From JAJECS01 sp965198185 (GTDB lineage Bacteria; Chloroflexota; UBA11872), in assembly GCA_965198185.1 (NCBI GenBank), contig CBDAOU010000002.1:1488001-1552000 (forward strand): 64,000 nt of DNA, in the 5' to 3' direction. A program made the translations under genes and the position numbers. Below are positions 9,571-18,983 of the stretch, one piece after another. Position 1 is the stretch's first letter; the number at the start of each line of letters is the position of its first letter. A model generated the notes under the pieces. The model saw only the letters and a list, made by a program, of their open reading frames with translations, ran no database searches and was not told the origin of the DNA.

Positions 9571-10320
9571 ATGGAACCGGTGCCCGACGTCCACGCCCTA
9601 AGCCTGCACCTCAAGCGCTTGCAGTTCACCGGATTCACGCTTGTACCGCAGGCCCTTGCTCCCACCCACCTCGCACGGGTTCGAGAACGCCTCGACGAGC
9701 TCTTCCGCGACCACGCCAACGTGCCGACGGCCGTGGAGGACTTTCGCCGGACATCGCTCGCAGGATCGGGATCAATCGATATCAACCGCCTATTCGAACT
9801 CGACCCGGTCTTCGAAGATCTCATGGACCGGCCGACCGTGCTCCCGATCATCCAAGCCTCGCTTGGCTATGACGCGACGCTGTGTTGCGATGCGACGGGC
9901 AACTTTCGGGCATCGCGTTCGAGGGCGGCAACGCTGTGGCATCGCGACGGGGGCCCCTACCTCCGCCTGACCTATTTCTTGGACGACATCGCCGAGCACA
10001 ACGGGGCAACCGCCTTCCTTCCCGGGAGTCACCTGAGTTCGGAGCCACCGCCGCCATGGGCCAATCACGATGGTCAGCCGCGCCGGCTACCCGGGATGCT
10101 CCACGCAACCGGACCCGCGGGCGCCTGTCTGCTGAACAACACCAACCTCTGGCACACGAACACGCCGAACGAGTCGGACCAGCCGCGTCGGGTGATCTGG
10201 CTGCTGTTCAAGCCGTCGCAGGTCGAGTTCGCGTCGCACGACGAGATGAAGTCCACCGCGGCCTACATTGCCAGCCAAGCAGACCCACGGCGACGCGCCT
10301 TGATGGGCCTCACGGACTAG
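9571..10320 (+). CDS. Phytanoyl-CoA dioxygenase (PhyH) family protein 1
   Basis: This is a predicted Fe(II)/2-oxoglutarate-dependent hydroxylase of 249 residues. The iron triad is visible as H-x-D in LWHRDGG and the distal histidine in LWHTNTPN; RRVIW supplies the arginine that binds 2-oxoglutarate. The start ATG 9571 follows GGAGGG at good spacing, and a TATTCT box lies 43 bases upstream. PhyH enzymes hydroxylate diverse small molecules, so the substrate is unknown. The gene is monocistronic and faces the FAH-family gene. Two other PhyH genes occur at 26930 and 27938; this one is shorter and only distantly alike. Confidence 0.88.
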   Translation: MEPVPDVHALSLHLKRLQFTGFTLVPQALAPTHLARVRERLDELFRDHANVPTAVEDFRRTSLAGSGSIDINRLFELDPVFEDLMDRPTVLPIIQASLGYDATLCCDATGNFRASRSRAATLWHRDGGPYLRLTYFLDDIAEHNGATAFLPGSHLSSEPPPPWANHDGQPRRLPGMLHATGPAGACLLNNTNLWHTNTPNESDQPRRVIWLLFKPSQVEFASHDEMKSTAAYIASQADPRRRALMGLTD

Positions 10321-10404
10321 CTCAGGGCGGCGCCCGGGGGCCTCCGCGCCCAGGTGAACGGACTGCGCCTCTTGGCGGCGGAAGGCTATGCGGGCTGACG
10401 TTCG

Positions 10405-11157
10405 CTACGTCGCGAGCACGAAGGTGTTGCTGAGGACGCCGTTGCCTTCGACCTCGACCTCGACGACGTCGCCATCGTTGAGCGGCGTGCTTTCGCCGGA
10501 CGTGCCGGTGAAGAAGACGTCGCCCGGCTCGAGCGTCATGTATTGCGAGACGAAGCTGACCAGCTCGTCGACGCCGTAGAACATCTTCGTCGTGCGAGTG
10601 TCCTCGACCACCACGCCGTTGACGCGGGTGATGAGCTGGAGATCGCGGTAGTCGAGACCGGGAGTGATCCAGGGGCCGAAGGGCGAGAACGTGTCCGTGC
10701 CCTTGCCGCGGAACCAATCGCTATCGGCGCCGACCCACTCATAGGCGCTCACGTCGTTGGCGCAGCACACGCCGAGGATGTAGTCCGAGACCTCGTCTTG
10801 CGGGATGTGGCGGCCGCGCTTGCCAATGACGACGGCCATCTCACCCTCATAGGACACCGGCGTCTCGCGCGGCATGACGACGTTGGCGCCGGGGTCCGTG
10901 ACGGACGTGCTGGGCGCCAGGAAGGGCTTGGGACGGGGCGGCTTGGGTGCGCCGGCCATGTGGCTCTCGTAGTTGCCGGCGGCGTTGACGACCTTCGACG
11001 GCGCGGTCGGCGCCTTGAGCGTCACCGCGTCGAGCGCAACCACCGCGCCGGTGCGCTGGCGGTCGCCGAAGAAGTCGCCCTCGATCTCGGCGATCGAGCC
11101 GTCCTCCAAGATGCCGTGCCGGATGCTGCCGTCGAGTTCGTAACGCACCAAGTGCAT
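10405..11157 (-). CDS. Fumarylacetoacetate hydrolase family protein
   Basis: This is a 250-residue FAH-fold enzyme that likely cleaves or hydrates a beta-diketo or 2-oxo acid. The signature region VSYEGEMAVVIGKRGR supplies the acidic metal ligands (E-x-E pattern), and GKGTDTFSPFGPWI and GDVFFTGTSGES are family motifs. It resembles ureidoglycolate lyase or 2-hydroxyhepta-2,4-diene-1,7-dioate isomerase type members, which cannot be told apart by eye. I chose ATG 11157 (MHLVRYEL) because AAGGA precedes it; ATG 11175 is possible. It lies alone between a terminator hairpin and the convergent PhyH gene. Confidence 0.87.
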   Translation of the reverse strand: MHLVRYELDGSIRHGILEDGSIAEIEGDFFGDRQRTGAVVALDAVTLKAPTAPSKVVNAAGNYESHMAGAPKPPRPKPFLAPSTSVTDPGANVVMPRETPVSYEGEMAVVIGKRGRHIPQDEVSDYILGVCCANDVSAYEWVGADSDWFRGKGTDTFSPFGPWITPGLDYRDLQLITRVNGVVVEDTRTTKMFYGVDELVSFVSQYMTLEPGDVFFTGTSGESTPLNDGDVVEVEVEGNGVLSNTFVLAT

Positions 11158-11294
11158 GTCGCCAGGTTCCTTCATCGCGCCGCGCCGTCAGCCGGCGCGG
11201 GATAGCGTGCCGCGATTATCCATGATGCCGGTCGTCGAGGCCGCCATCGGCGACGCGTCGCGATCGCCGGGATCGCGCGGGAGCCCCCAGACGC

Positions 11295-11330
11295 CGAAGA
11301 GCCGGCGGTCGAATGACCGCCGGCTCTTCG
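11295..11330 (-). terminator. Terminator hairpin after binding-protein gene 1
   Basis: CGAAGAGCCGGCGGTC (11295-11310) pairs perfectly with GACCGCCGGCTCTTCG (11315-11330) around GAAT, a 16-bp stem. It lies 47 bases past the stop of the solute-binding gene. There is only a weak T-tract, so it may act in both directions. A near-identical hairpin follows the second binding-protein gene. Confidence 0.7.
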
Positions 11331-11376
11331 CTTGCCACGGATGCTGCTGCTCAGCGCAGCGGCATCGCGGTGAGCA

Positions 11377-13443
11377 CTACCGCTCTTCCCAGTGCGGGTC
11401 GATCCACACGAGGTTGATCGGTGACCGCACGGGAATGGCGTAGTTCTGCATCCAGAACGCGCCCTTCACCCGGCGGTGGTACAGGTTCAGCAGCGACCCG
11501 CGCGAGAACTGGCCGTAGACCATCTCGCCGCGCGCGTGCAACCGCGTCGCCATCTCGAGCCACACCTCGCGCCGCTCCTCAGCGGATTCGGCGGCGAAAA
11601 TGCTGGCGTACGCCTCATCGATCCAGGGCCGGTTGATGTTCGAGTGGTTCCAGCCACCCAGCTCATACAGCCGGTCGCTGCAGATCCGCAGGCACGCGTC
11701 CACGGGGTTTTGGTCGCCGCCCATGTTGGCGAACACCATATCGTGCACCCGCTCCTGGTAGAGCTTCTCGATAACGGCGGATCCGTCGATGAGCAAGAAC
11801 TCGGTCTGGATGCCGACCTCGTCCCAGTAGCTCTTGATGGCCAGGTCACGAGGCTTCGGCGCACTCCACCGCATCCACTTGATGACCTTGTTCGAGTCCC
11901 AGTTCGCCTCAGCCAGCAACTCACGTGCGGCGTCCGGGTTGTAGGACAGGTCACGGAACGTGCCGTCGGGCGGGTCCGACAACAGCGCCACGTGCTCGAA
12001 GATGTAGTCCGAGATGAAGCGCGTCCCTCCGTGGAGCTCGTTGTTCAACTGCTCACGGTCAACCGCCAGCACCATGGCCTCGATCAGCAATGACTGCTGC
12101 TCGAGCGTCATGTCGGCGAAAACGTCCGCCGTCTGGTTGAGGAACGCACCGGACGCGAACGGTGAGCGCTGGGGGAACGGCCGCAGGTGCGCCTGCGACG
12201 CCAGCCGCGAGAAGGCCTCAATGCCTCCCGCCGCACGGTGGAAGTCGATCGGGTTCGGCTGCTCGTTGGCCTCGGTGGCCGCGTCGAGCGCCGCGCCGTC
12301 CCCATAGCGCACGATGTAGTCGTCCACATACGGCGCGCCATAGGCCCAGTCCTTATTCGCCGTGAGGTCGGCGAACTGCTGGGTGACGTAGCGCTCGAAG
12401 ATCATCGGGCCGTTGCCCAAGAGGTCCACGGCTCGCGCTTCCGTCGCGATCGCCTTGTTCAGACCCGCGAAGTGGTGCCGCGGCATCGCAAAGACCTTGC
12501 TGCCGGACGCCCACCAGTTGTTGTCGGGCCGCTCGATCGTGACCTGGACCGTCATCTCGTCGATCTTGGTCACGCCCGAGGCGTCCGTGATGCTCTCGGT
12601 CGGGTTCTCCGCCCAAGCCTTGACGCCCTCGATGTCGCCCCAGGCCGTCTTGTGCTTGTTGTTGTTGTAGGCCGGGTCGAATGCCATCTCCATGCCGAAC
12701 AGGATGTCGTCGGCGTCGACCACCCGCGTCCGGTCATGCCACCAGATGTCCGGGTTGAGATTGAAGATGTAGGACCGATCCTGCTCAACTTCCTCCCAGC
12801 TGCTAGCCAGCGCCTTGTCCCATTGGCCGGTCATCTGCGGCGTCTCGCCCATGCCCCAGGTGTCGCCAATCCACAGCGGCTCATAGACGTAGCCAAACAC
12901 GAATCCCTGCGTGCTGCTGACGGCCCGCAGCGGCGTGAAGATGTCCTGGGTGTTCGCCCGGCTGGCGCTGAGCGTCAGCGTGCCGCCGCTGAGCGGGCCC
13001 TCCGGAATCATCATCTCGGCCGTGACTTCCCTGATGACCTCGACTTCCTTCGTCACGACGACTTCCTTGATGACCTCGACTTCCTTCGGGACTTCCTTGA
13101 TGACCTCGACTTCCTTGATGACTTCCTTCGGGACTTCCTTGATGACTTCGACTTCCTTGACGACTTCCTTGATCACTTCCTGCGTCACGATCTTCTCGAC
13201 CGCGACTTCCTTGACGATTTCCCTCGTGACCACGGACTCGACCGGGACCTCCTTCACCACTTCCCTGGTGACGACGGTCTCAACCGGAACCTCTCGGATC
13301 ACTTCCTGCGTGACGATCTTTTCGATGACCTGCGCCTCGCCACACGCCGCCAGCACCGCCGCGCCGGCCGCCCCAAATAGGCCGACGGACGCGCCGCGCA
13401 ACAGATTACGGCGAGTCATCACACGCCCCGCAACTTGCTTCAT
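11377..13443 (-). CDS. Family-5 extracellular solute-binding lipoprotein 1 with KEV-repeat linker
   Basis: This is the periplasmic or surface lipoprotein component of a peptide/nickel-type ABC importer (SBP_bac_5). ATG 13443 (MKQVAGRV) has a strong GGGGAGG site. The N-terminus has a twin-arginine motif (TRRNLLRG), a hydrophobic stretch and the lipobox LAAC. Residues about 37-160 are repeats of units such as VIKEVPKEV, a likely extended stalk. The binding domain follows (LTLSASRANTQDIF, then WWHDRTRVVDADDILFG). No permease or ATPase genes of this system are in the window, so it is an orphan. It is a tandem paralogue of 13879-15948. Confidence 0.9.
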   Translation of the reverse strand: MKQVAGRVMTRRNLLRGASVGLFGAAGAAVLAACGEAQVIEKIVTQEVIREVPVETVVTREVVKEVPVESVVTREIVKEVAVEKIVTQEVIKEVVKEVEVIKEVPKEVIKEVEVIKEVPKEVEVIKEVVVTKEVEVIREVTAEMMIPEGPLSGGTLTLSASRANTQDIFTPLRAVSSTQGFVFGYVYEPLWIGDTWGMGETPQMTGQWDKALASSWEEVEQDRSYIFNLNPDIWWHDRTRVVDADDILFGMEMAFDPAYNNNKHKTAWGDIEGVKAWAENPTESITDASGVTKIDEMTVQVTIERPDNNWWASGSKVFAMPRHHFAGLNKAIATEARAVDLLGNGPMIFERYVTQQFADLTANKDWAYGAPYVDDYIVRYGDGAALDAATEANEQPNPIDFHRAAGGIEAFSRLASQAHLRPFPQRSPFASGAFLNQTADVFADMTLEQQSLLIEAMVLAVDREQLNNELHGGTRFISDYIFEHVALLSDPPDGTFRDLSYNPDAARELLAEANWDSNKVIKWMRWSAPKPRDLAIKSYWDEVGIQTEFLLIDGSAVIEKLYQERVHDMVFANMGGDQNPVDACLRICSDRLYELGGWNHSNINRPWIDEAYASIFAAESAEERREVWLEMATRLHARGEMVYGQFSRGSLLNLYHRRVKGAFWMQNYAIPVRSPINLVWIDPHWEER

Positions 13444-13566
13444 AGGAACCTCCCCTTGCCGCCGATGCGGCGGTCGTGCACCGTTCCCCGGACCACCCGC
13501 GGCGGCTTTGCAGCGGCGCACCCTCTGACATCCCGACCACGCCGCGGGGGCGCAAGGCTACCCGAA
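13444..13566 (-). promoter_or_regulatory. Conserved 5' leader of binding-protein gene 1
   Basis: The leader shares blocks with the leader of the second copy (15949-16071): TTCGGGTA at the far end, GCAAAGCCGCCGCGGGTGG in the middle and CGGCAAGGGGAGG at the ribosome site. Conservation of noncoding DNA indicates that the whole transcription unit was duplicated. The remaining bases to the next terminator (13567-13796) contain no gene I can support. Confidence 0.45.
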
Positions 13567-13796
13567 ATCGATCTGAACGCGCGAATCGTCCGTTCTTCCT
13601 CGTCCAGTGTGCCTAGTTCACCTGACCACCAACCGCATGCGCCGACGCGGCACGGTTCAGTGGCCAGCAACGGCCCTCGTGGATACGACCGCGACCCGTC
13701 CGGAAGGCGGAATCACCGCCGACGCGCGTGTTGGCGGTGATTTCGACGCCCCGCGATCCCGGCGCGTCCATGGAGAGCACTGCATCTGCGCGACGC

Positions 13797-13832
13797 CGAA
13801 GGGCCGGCGGTCGGATGACCGCCGGCCCTTCG
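13797..13832 (-). terminator. Terminator hairpin after binding-protein gene 2
   Basis: CGAAGGGCCGGCGGTC (13797-13812) pairs perfectly with GACCGCCGGCCCTTCG (13817-13832) around GGAT. It lies 46 bases past the stop, as in the first copy. The A/G and T/C differences between the two copies are compensatory, so the stem is preserved. Confidence 0.72.
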
Positions 13833-13878
13833 AATTCCGCGGGTGCCGTTGCTCAGCGCAGTGGCATCGCGGTGAGCG

Positions 13879-15948
13879 CTACCGCTCTTCCCAGTACGGG
13901 TCGATCCACACCTGGTTGATCGGGGACCGAACCGGAATCGCGTAGTGCTGCATCCAGAAGGCGCCCTGGACCCGGCGGTGGTACAGGTTGAGCAGCGAAC
14001 CGCGCCACAGCAGGCCGGCCACCATGCTGCCCTTGGCGTGCAACCGTGCGGCCAGCTCCAGCCAGACTTCGCGTTTCTCTTCCTGCGAGTTTGCCGCGAA
14101 CACCGCCGCGTACATCTCGTCGATCCACGGGCGGTTGATGTTCGAGTGGTTCCAGCCGCCCAGCTCGTACACCCTGTCGCTGCATACCCGCAGACACGCG
14201 TCCAGGGCGTTCTGGCCGCCGCCCATGTTCGCCATGACCATGTCGTGCACGCGCTCCTGGTACAGCTTCTCGATCACGGCTGAACCGTCGACCAGCATGA
14301 ACTCGGTCTTGACGCCAACCTGGTCCCAGTAGTCCTTGAGCGCCAGGTCCGCGGCAGACGGCGGCCCCCACTTGATCCACTTGATGACCTTGTCGGAGTC
14401 CCACTGGGCCTCTTCAAGCAGGGCCCGGGCCTCGTCGGGGTCATAGGACAGGTCGCGGAAGGTGCCCTCCGGCGGGTCCTGCAGCAGCGCGATGTGCTCG
14501 AAGATGTAGTCCGAGATGAACAGCGTGCCGCCGTACAGCTCGTTGTTCATGGTTTCGCGATCGACCGCTCGCACCATGGCCTCGATCACCAGCGACTGCT
14601 GCTCGAGGGTCATGTCGGCGAAGATCTCGGCGGTCTGGTTGAAGAACACGTGCCCGCCGAACGGCGAGCGCTGCGGGAACGGCCGCAGGTGCGGCTGTGC
14701 CGCCAGCCGCGCGAAGGCCTCGGTCCGTGAGCCTCCAGCCGCGCGGTGGAAGTCGATCGGGTTGGGCTGCTCGTTGGCCTCGGTGGCCGCGTTCAGCGCC
14801 TCGCCGTCGCCGTAGCGCACGATGTAGTCGTCCACGTACGGCGCGCCGTACGCGAAGCTCTTGTTCGCCGTCATGTCGGCGAACTGCTGGGTGACATAGC
14901 GCTCCCAGATCATCGGGCCGTTGCCGAGCAGGCTGGTGGCCCGCGCCTCGGTGGCAATCGCCTTGTCCAGTCCCGCGTAGTGGTGGCGCGCCATGGGGAA
15001 CACCTTGCTCCCCGCGGCCCACCAGTCCGGGTCCGGCTTCTCGAGCCCGATCTGAACCGTCATCTCGTCGATGACGGAGACGCCCTCCATGTCCTCGGGG
15101 CTGTCCGTCGGGTTGTCGCCCCACTCCTTGGCGCCGGCGATGTCGCCCATATCCGTCTTGTGCCTGTTGTTGTTGTAGTTCGTGTCGAACGCCATCTCGA
15201 TGCCGAACAGCACGTCGCTTGTGGTCAGCGGCGCACCGTCGTGCCAGCCGACGTCGGGGTTGAGATGGAAGTTGTAGACGCGGTTGCGCTCAACCTCATC
15301 CCAGCTGCCGGCCACGCCCGGCGCCCACTGGCCGGTCATCGCCGGCGTCTCACCCATGCCCCACGTGTCGCCATACCACAGGGGCATGAAGACGTAGTCG
15401 GTGACAAAGGCCTGCGTGCTGCTGACCTGGCGCAACTGCGTGAAGATGTCCTGGGTGTTCGCGCGGCTGGCGCTGAGCGTCAGCACCTCGCCGCTGAGCG
15501 GACCCTCCGGGATCATCATCTCGGCCGTGACTTCCTTGATGACCTCGACTTCCTTCGTCACGACGACTTCCTTGATGACCTCGACTTCCTTCGGGACTTC
15601 CTTGATGACCTCGACTTCCTTGATGACTTCCTTCGGGACTTCCTTGATGACCTCGACTTCCTTGATGACTTCCTTGATCACTTCCTGCGTCACGATCTTC
15701 TCGACCGCGACTTCCTTGACGATTTCCCTCGTGACCACGGACTCGACCGGGACCTCCTTCACCACTTCTCTGGTGACGACGGTCTCAACCGGAACCTCTC
15801 GGATCACTTCCTGCGTCACGATCTTCTCGACGACCTGGGCCTCGCCACAGGCGGCCAGCACCGCCGCGCCTGCCGCCCCAAACAGGCCGACCGACGCACC
15901 GCGCAACAGATTGCGGCGAGTCATCACTCGCCCCGCAACTTGCTTCAT
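13879..15948 (-). CDS. Family-5 extracellular solute-binding lipoprotein 2 with KEV-repeat linker
   Basis: This is a tandem paralogue of 11377-13443 with the same architecture: ATG 15948 after GGGGAGG, Tat motif TRRNLLRG, lipobox LAAC, a Lys/Glu/Val repeat stalk and an SBP_bac_5 domain ending in WIDPYWEER. The stalk DNA (about 15524-15840) is almost identical to 13019-13330 of the other copy. The ligand-binding halves are clearly more diverged, for example WKxF versus WAPG-type changes near the mature start. That suggests ligand specialisation with gene conversion or slow change in the stalk. No partner permease is adjacent. Confidence 0.9.
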   Translation of the reverse strand: MKQVAGRVMTRRNLLRGASVGLFGAAGAAVLAACGEAQVVEKIVTQEVIREVPVETVVTREVVKEVPVESVVTREIVKEVAVEKIVTQEVIKEVIKEVEVIKEVPKEVIKEVEVIKEVPKEVEVIKEVVVTKEVEVIKEVTAEMMIPEGPLSGEVLTLSASRANTQDIFTQLRQVSSTQAFVTDYVFMPLWYGDTWGMGETPAMTGQWAPGVAGSWDEVERNRVYNFHLNPDVGWHDGAPLTTSDVLFGIEMAFDTNYNNNRHKTDMGDIAGAKEWGDNPTDSPEDMEGVSVIDEMTVQIGLEKPDPDWWAAGSKVFPMARHHYAGLDKAIATEARATSLLGNGPMIWERYVTQQFADMTANKSFAYGAPYVDDYIVRYGDGEALNAATEANEQPNPIDFHRAAGGSRTEAFARLAAQPHLRPFPQRSPFGGHVFFNQTAEIFADMTLEQQSLVIEAMVRAVDRETMNNELYGGTLFISDYIFEHIALLQDPPEGTFRDLSYDPDEARALLEEAQWDSDKVIKWIKWGPPSAADLALKDYWDQVGVKTEFMLVDGSAVIEKLYQERVHDMVMANMGGGQNALDACLRVCSDRVYELGGWNHSNINRPWIDEMYAAVFAANSQEEKREVWLELAARLHAKGSMVAGLLWRGSLLNLYHRRVQGAFWMQHYAIPVRSPINQVWIDPYWEER

Positions 15949-16071
15949 ACAAACCTCCCCTTGCCGCCGACATGGCGGTAGCGCCGCTCCGCGGACCACC
16001 CGCGGCGGCGGCTTTGCAGCGGCGAATTATCCAACATTTGGGAATCGCCGCGAGGCGTAAGGTTACCCGAA
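15949..16071 (-). promoter_or_regulatory. Conserved 5' leader of binding-protein gene 2
   Basis: Blocks of this leader match 13444-13566: GGTAACCTTACG-type far end, GCAAAGCCGCCG, GGGTGGTCCG and GGCGGCAAGGGGAGG before the ATG. It is probably transcribed and regulated like the first copy. I see no clear -35/-10 pair. Confidence 0.4.
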
Positions 16072-16173
16072 CTCAAGGCAGGCTTGCTAGCTCACGGTAT
16101 TCCTCGTACGCGAAGGCGCGATGCGGAAGACCGCGCGCCGTCTCGCCTTGGGGAAAGTCGTCCTAGCCGTCTG

Positions 16174-17337
16174 CTAGAACCGGCCTTCGTAGATGCGCCT
16201 GAGTCCGGCCCAGAAAGTGTCGTCCGCGGTGACGCGCGCGTCGGTGTAGATCCCGAAGCCGTCGGATCCCGACGCGACCATGGCTCGGGCAGCGGCGACG
16301 ATTCGATCGACGAGCACCGGCACGGGCTCATTCGCCGGCACATTCGACGCGATCGCCGTGGCGTACACCCCACACCGATGGCCAACCACGCCGCGCACGG
16401 TTGCCACCTCACGCTCGATTCGATCGATATCGGCGAGCCAGCAGCCCGTCTCGCTTGACGGGTCGCTCGGCGGATAGAGTGGGTCGACGATAAAGAACCT
16501 CGGATAGAGCGCGTCGACCAGGCCCTGGTCAACCCACGCTGGCCAGTCAAGGCCGAGCTTGTAGGCCTCGTCGGGCTTCGCCCAGATGCCCTCGGTCGCT
16601 GCCGCGACGCTCACTGGCCGCCCCAAGGCATGAAGGTCGCGGCGCAGCTCGCGCAGAAACTGTGTCACGTATTCCGCCCGCAGCCGCGCCCACGCGGGAT
16701 CATCCGCGGGAACCGAATGCGGATCGACGCCAAACCGTCGGCGGTATTCAACAAGCGCGGGCTCGTCGTATCCCAGCGGCCACACACTCTCGCCAGCCGC
16801 GAGCACGGGCAAGAATTCCAGCTGCACCCCGTCGGCGCCAAAGTCGCGGGCGAAGGCCACAAGCTCACGGCGCGCATAGGCCCGGACGTCGGGATGCGCC
16901 AGACCGAGGTAGCCCACGTCGTATCCGAGCACCGGCTCGCCGACCTCCCAGTCGAGCCAGCTCCGACCGTCGCGGGCCTTGGACATGTATTCGGGGTGCT
17001 CGACGGCAAACCGGGGGATTCGCCCAACCGGCTCGATCACCCGCGGCACCTGATGGCGTGATCCAGCCCAGATGCCGGAAAGGCCGAGAATGCTGTACGC
17101 ATCAACTCGAACGCCGGCCGCGTGAGCCTCCTCAATGCGGCGCTTCAGCAACGCCGCGCTGGCTTGACTCGCCTCCGGCGCACCGAATTCGATTTTGTCC
17201 GAACCCGGCGGACGTGCGCAGGCGACCCAGGCGTGGCTTTCGATCACGCCTTGGGCGTGGTACGCAATCTTGCTCACTCCGGCCGCGGCGCAGGTTGCGG
17301 CAGGAGCGTCTGGGTCCACGAACTCGACATCGATCAT
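16174..17337 (-). CDS. TIM-barrel protein resembling GHL10/family-10-like glycosyl hydrolases
   Basis: This 387-residue protein starts at ATG 17337 (MIDVEFVDP); an in-frame GTG lies six bases upstream and no ribosome site is evident. The pattern fits a hypothetical glycosidase barrel: AAGVRVDAYSILGLSG, then ARRELVAFARDFGADGVQLEF, SVAAATEGIWAKP, and a C-terminal GSDGFGIYTDARV. Conserved acidic residues at strand ends (VQLEF, ATEG) could be catalytic, but I cannot assign a family with certainty. No signal peptide is seen. It stands alone between a long intergenic region and the binding-protein leader. Confidence 0.65.
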   Translation of the reverse strand: MIDVEFVDPDAPAATCAAAGVSKIAYHAQGVIESHAWVACARPPGSDKIEFGAPEASQASAALLKRRIEEAHAAGVRVDAYSILGLSGIWAGSRHQVPRVIEPVGRIPRFAVEHPEYMSKARDGRSWLDWEVGEPVLGYDVGYLGLAHPDVRAYARRELVAFARDFGADGVQLEFLPVLAAGESVWPLGYDEPALVEYRRRFGVDPHSVPADDPAWARLRAEYVTQFLRELRRDLHALGRPVSVAAATEGIWAKPDEAYKLGLDWPAWVDQGLVDALYPRFFIVDPLYPPSDPSSETGCWLADIDRIEREVATVRGVVGHRCGVYATAIASNVPANEPVPVLVDRIVAAARAMVASGSDGFGIYTDARVTADDTFWAGLRRIYEGRF

Positions 17338-17363
17338 GGGCACGCACGCTAGCACTATGAGTC

Positions 17364-17690
17364 GTGGTCCCGGGCCGTCGGCGCTCAGCCTGTCTGGCAG
17401 CCAGAGTCGGGCCGCTTCCGCGCAGGCGCCCGAAAGCCCACGGCAACCCAAACCGGCGAAACCCGCAAGGGTTCGTCATTGCGCCGCCGCTACCGCGCGA
17501 TGCGACAGACGCATCTCAACGAGGAGACGGCAGGCACGAGCACGCGGGGGATCACTGCCACCAGCACGGCGAGGAGCACTGCGCCGCACCGGGCGACCCC
17601 CACCACGCCGCGCCCGCGGAGCTGATCATCGCCCGGGGGGCGTTGCTCGAGTCAGCGGAGTTGCTCACGCGCCTCGGATGGGCGGCCTAG
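17364..17690 (+). CDS. Candidate small histidine/cysteine-rich protein upstream of the CDF gene
   Basis: The frame runs from GTG 17364 to TAG 17690, 45 bases before the zinc exporter gene. Only the last 60 or so codons look coding: GC-rich third positions and the chain RHEHAGDHCHQHGEEHC, then PHHAAPAELIIARGALLES. The His/Cys cluster suggests metal binding, in keeping with the zinc genes next door. The upstream half looks non-coding, so the true start or a frameshift is unresolved. It could be chance. Confidence 0.25.
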   Translation: MVPGRRRSACLAARVGPLPRRRPKAHGNPNRRNPQGFVIAPPLPRDATDASQRGDGRHEHAGDHCHQHGEEHCAAPGDPHHAAPAELIIARGALLESAELLTRLGWAA

Positions 17691-17735
17691 TGATACGTTG
17701 GGCCGCCATCTCCGCACCAAGGGACCGGCGTCGCT

Positions 17736-18746
17736 ATGACCTCCGAACATCGCCGTAGCCACGGGGATGGCCATGACCATCACGGGCATGGGCGCCACGA
17801 CCACGGGCATGACCGTCACCACGACCTGCGCGGAGCCAGCAAGCGCGTCCTGATCATCGCCCTGGCGATGATCGGCGGATTCATGATCGTCGAGGTCGTC
17901 GGCTCGATAGTCTCAGGCAGTTTGGCCTTGCTGGCGGACGCCGGGCACATGCTTACGGACTCGGCGGCCATCGGCTTGGCGTTGTTCGCCACGTGGCTGT
18001 CGGGTCGGTCGGCAAACGCCCGCACGACCTTCGGCTACCACCGAACCGAGGTGCTTGCCGCGCTCGCCAACACCCTGGGCCTCTGGCTCATCGCGGGCTG
18101 GATCTTTTTCGAGGCGTATCGACGGTTCTGGGAAACCCCGGAGGTCCACGGCGAAGTGGTCGTCGGCGTCGGCCTGGTGGGATTGATCGTCAATATCGTG
18201 GCGGCCGTTGTCCTGCACCGCGCCGCCGGCGAAAGCCTGAACGTCGAAGGCGCCTACAAGCACGTGCTGGCGGATCTCTTGGGCTCCGTCGGAGTGATCA
18301 TCTCGGGGATTCTGGTGCTGGCCTTCGAGTGGTGGATCGCCGACCCGATCCTGAGCGTCGTCGTCGGCCTGCTGATCCTCAAGAGCTCCTGGAGCCTGTT
18401 CATGGGGGTGTTGCGGGTGCTGCTGGAAGGGACGCCGGACAGCGTGGATATCTACTGGCTCTGCAGCGAAATGGAGGACGTGGAGGGCGTGACCCTGGTG
18501 CACGACGTTCACGCGTGGACCATCACGTCCGGGTATCACGCCTTCACGGCGCACGTGCTCATCGACCCGGAGTTCTCCGGCGATGCGGGCGATCTGCTCA
18601 GCAGGCTCCGCAAGATCGCGCGACGCTTCGGCCTGACCCATATCACGCTGCAAATCGAGCGCTCGGCGGCGGACTGCGAGCAGGAACACCACCACGTGGA
18701 CCACCTCATGGCGCGTTCCTACGCCGAAGCGGAAGCCGCCAAGTGA
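17736..18746 (+). CDS. Cation diffusion facilitator (zinc/cadmium/cobalt exporter, CzcD type)
   Basis: This 336-residue inner-membrane antiporter exports divalent metal in exchange for protons. The N-terminal 30 residues are a His-rich tail (DHHGHGRHDHGHDRHHD). Six transmembrane helices follow, and the metal site pairs are ADAGHMLTD (H71, D75) and YKHVLADLLGS. The C-terminal cytoplasmic domain includes VHDVHAWTIT and ends with a His cluster (CEQEHHHVDH). Start ATG 17736 has a weak AAGGGA site and a TACGTT box 37 bases upstream. It converges on the znu importer operon, so export and import of zinc are encoded side by side. Confidence 0.93.
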   Translation: MTSEHRRSHGDGHDHHGHGRHDHGHDRHHDLRGASKRVLIIALAMIGGFMIVEVVGSIVSGSLALLADAGHMLTDSAAIGLALFATWLSGRSANARTTFGYHRTEVLAALANTLGLWLIAGWIFFEAYRRFWETPEVHGEVVVGVGLVGLIVNIVAAVVLHRAAGESLNVEGAYKHVLADLLGSVGVIISGILVLAFEWWIADPILSVVVGLLILKSSWSLFMGVLRVLLEGTPDSVDIYWLCSEMEDVEGVTLVHDVHAWTITSGYHAFTAHVLIDPEFSGDAGDLLSRLRKIARRFGLTHITLQIERSAADCEQEHHHVDHLMARSYAEAEAAK

Positions 18747-18983
18747 GGTCGCGTCGATCCTTCAGCGCGTAGCGGACATCAGGCGCTCAACGGCGCCCGG
18801 GGGAGTGCGTGCGGCCTTTCTTGGGCTGTGCGGCCCTGACCGTAGGTGGCGCGGGCGAATCAGCGCACCCGGTTTGGGGAAGCTCAGCGTCTCGGCGCTA
18901 GACGACGGTCCGATGCGTGGGCGCGCGGCCTGCGACGAGCGTGGGTCGGCGCGGAGAAGCCCATCCACGCATGGTGAACGCAC

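Noticed and set aside
12187..13380. Long antisense frames with LDDLDFL repeats opposite the binding-protein genes (also 14746-15981)
   Set aside because: They are the complement of the KEV repeat stalk. The pattern is forced by the sense codons and there is no start region or ribosome site.
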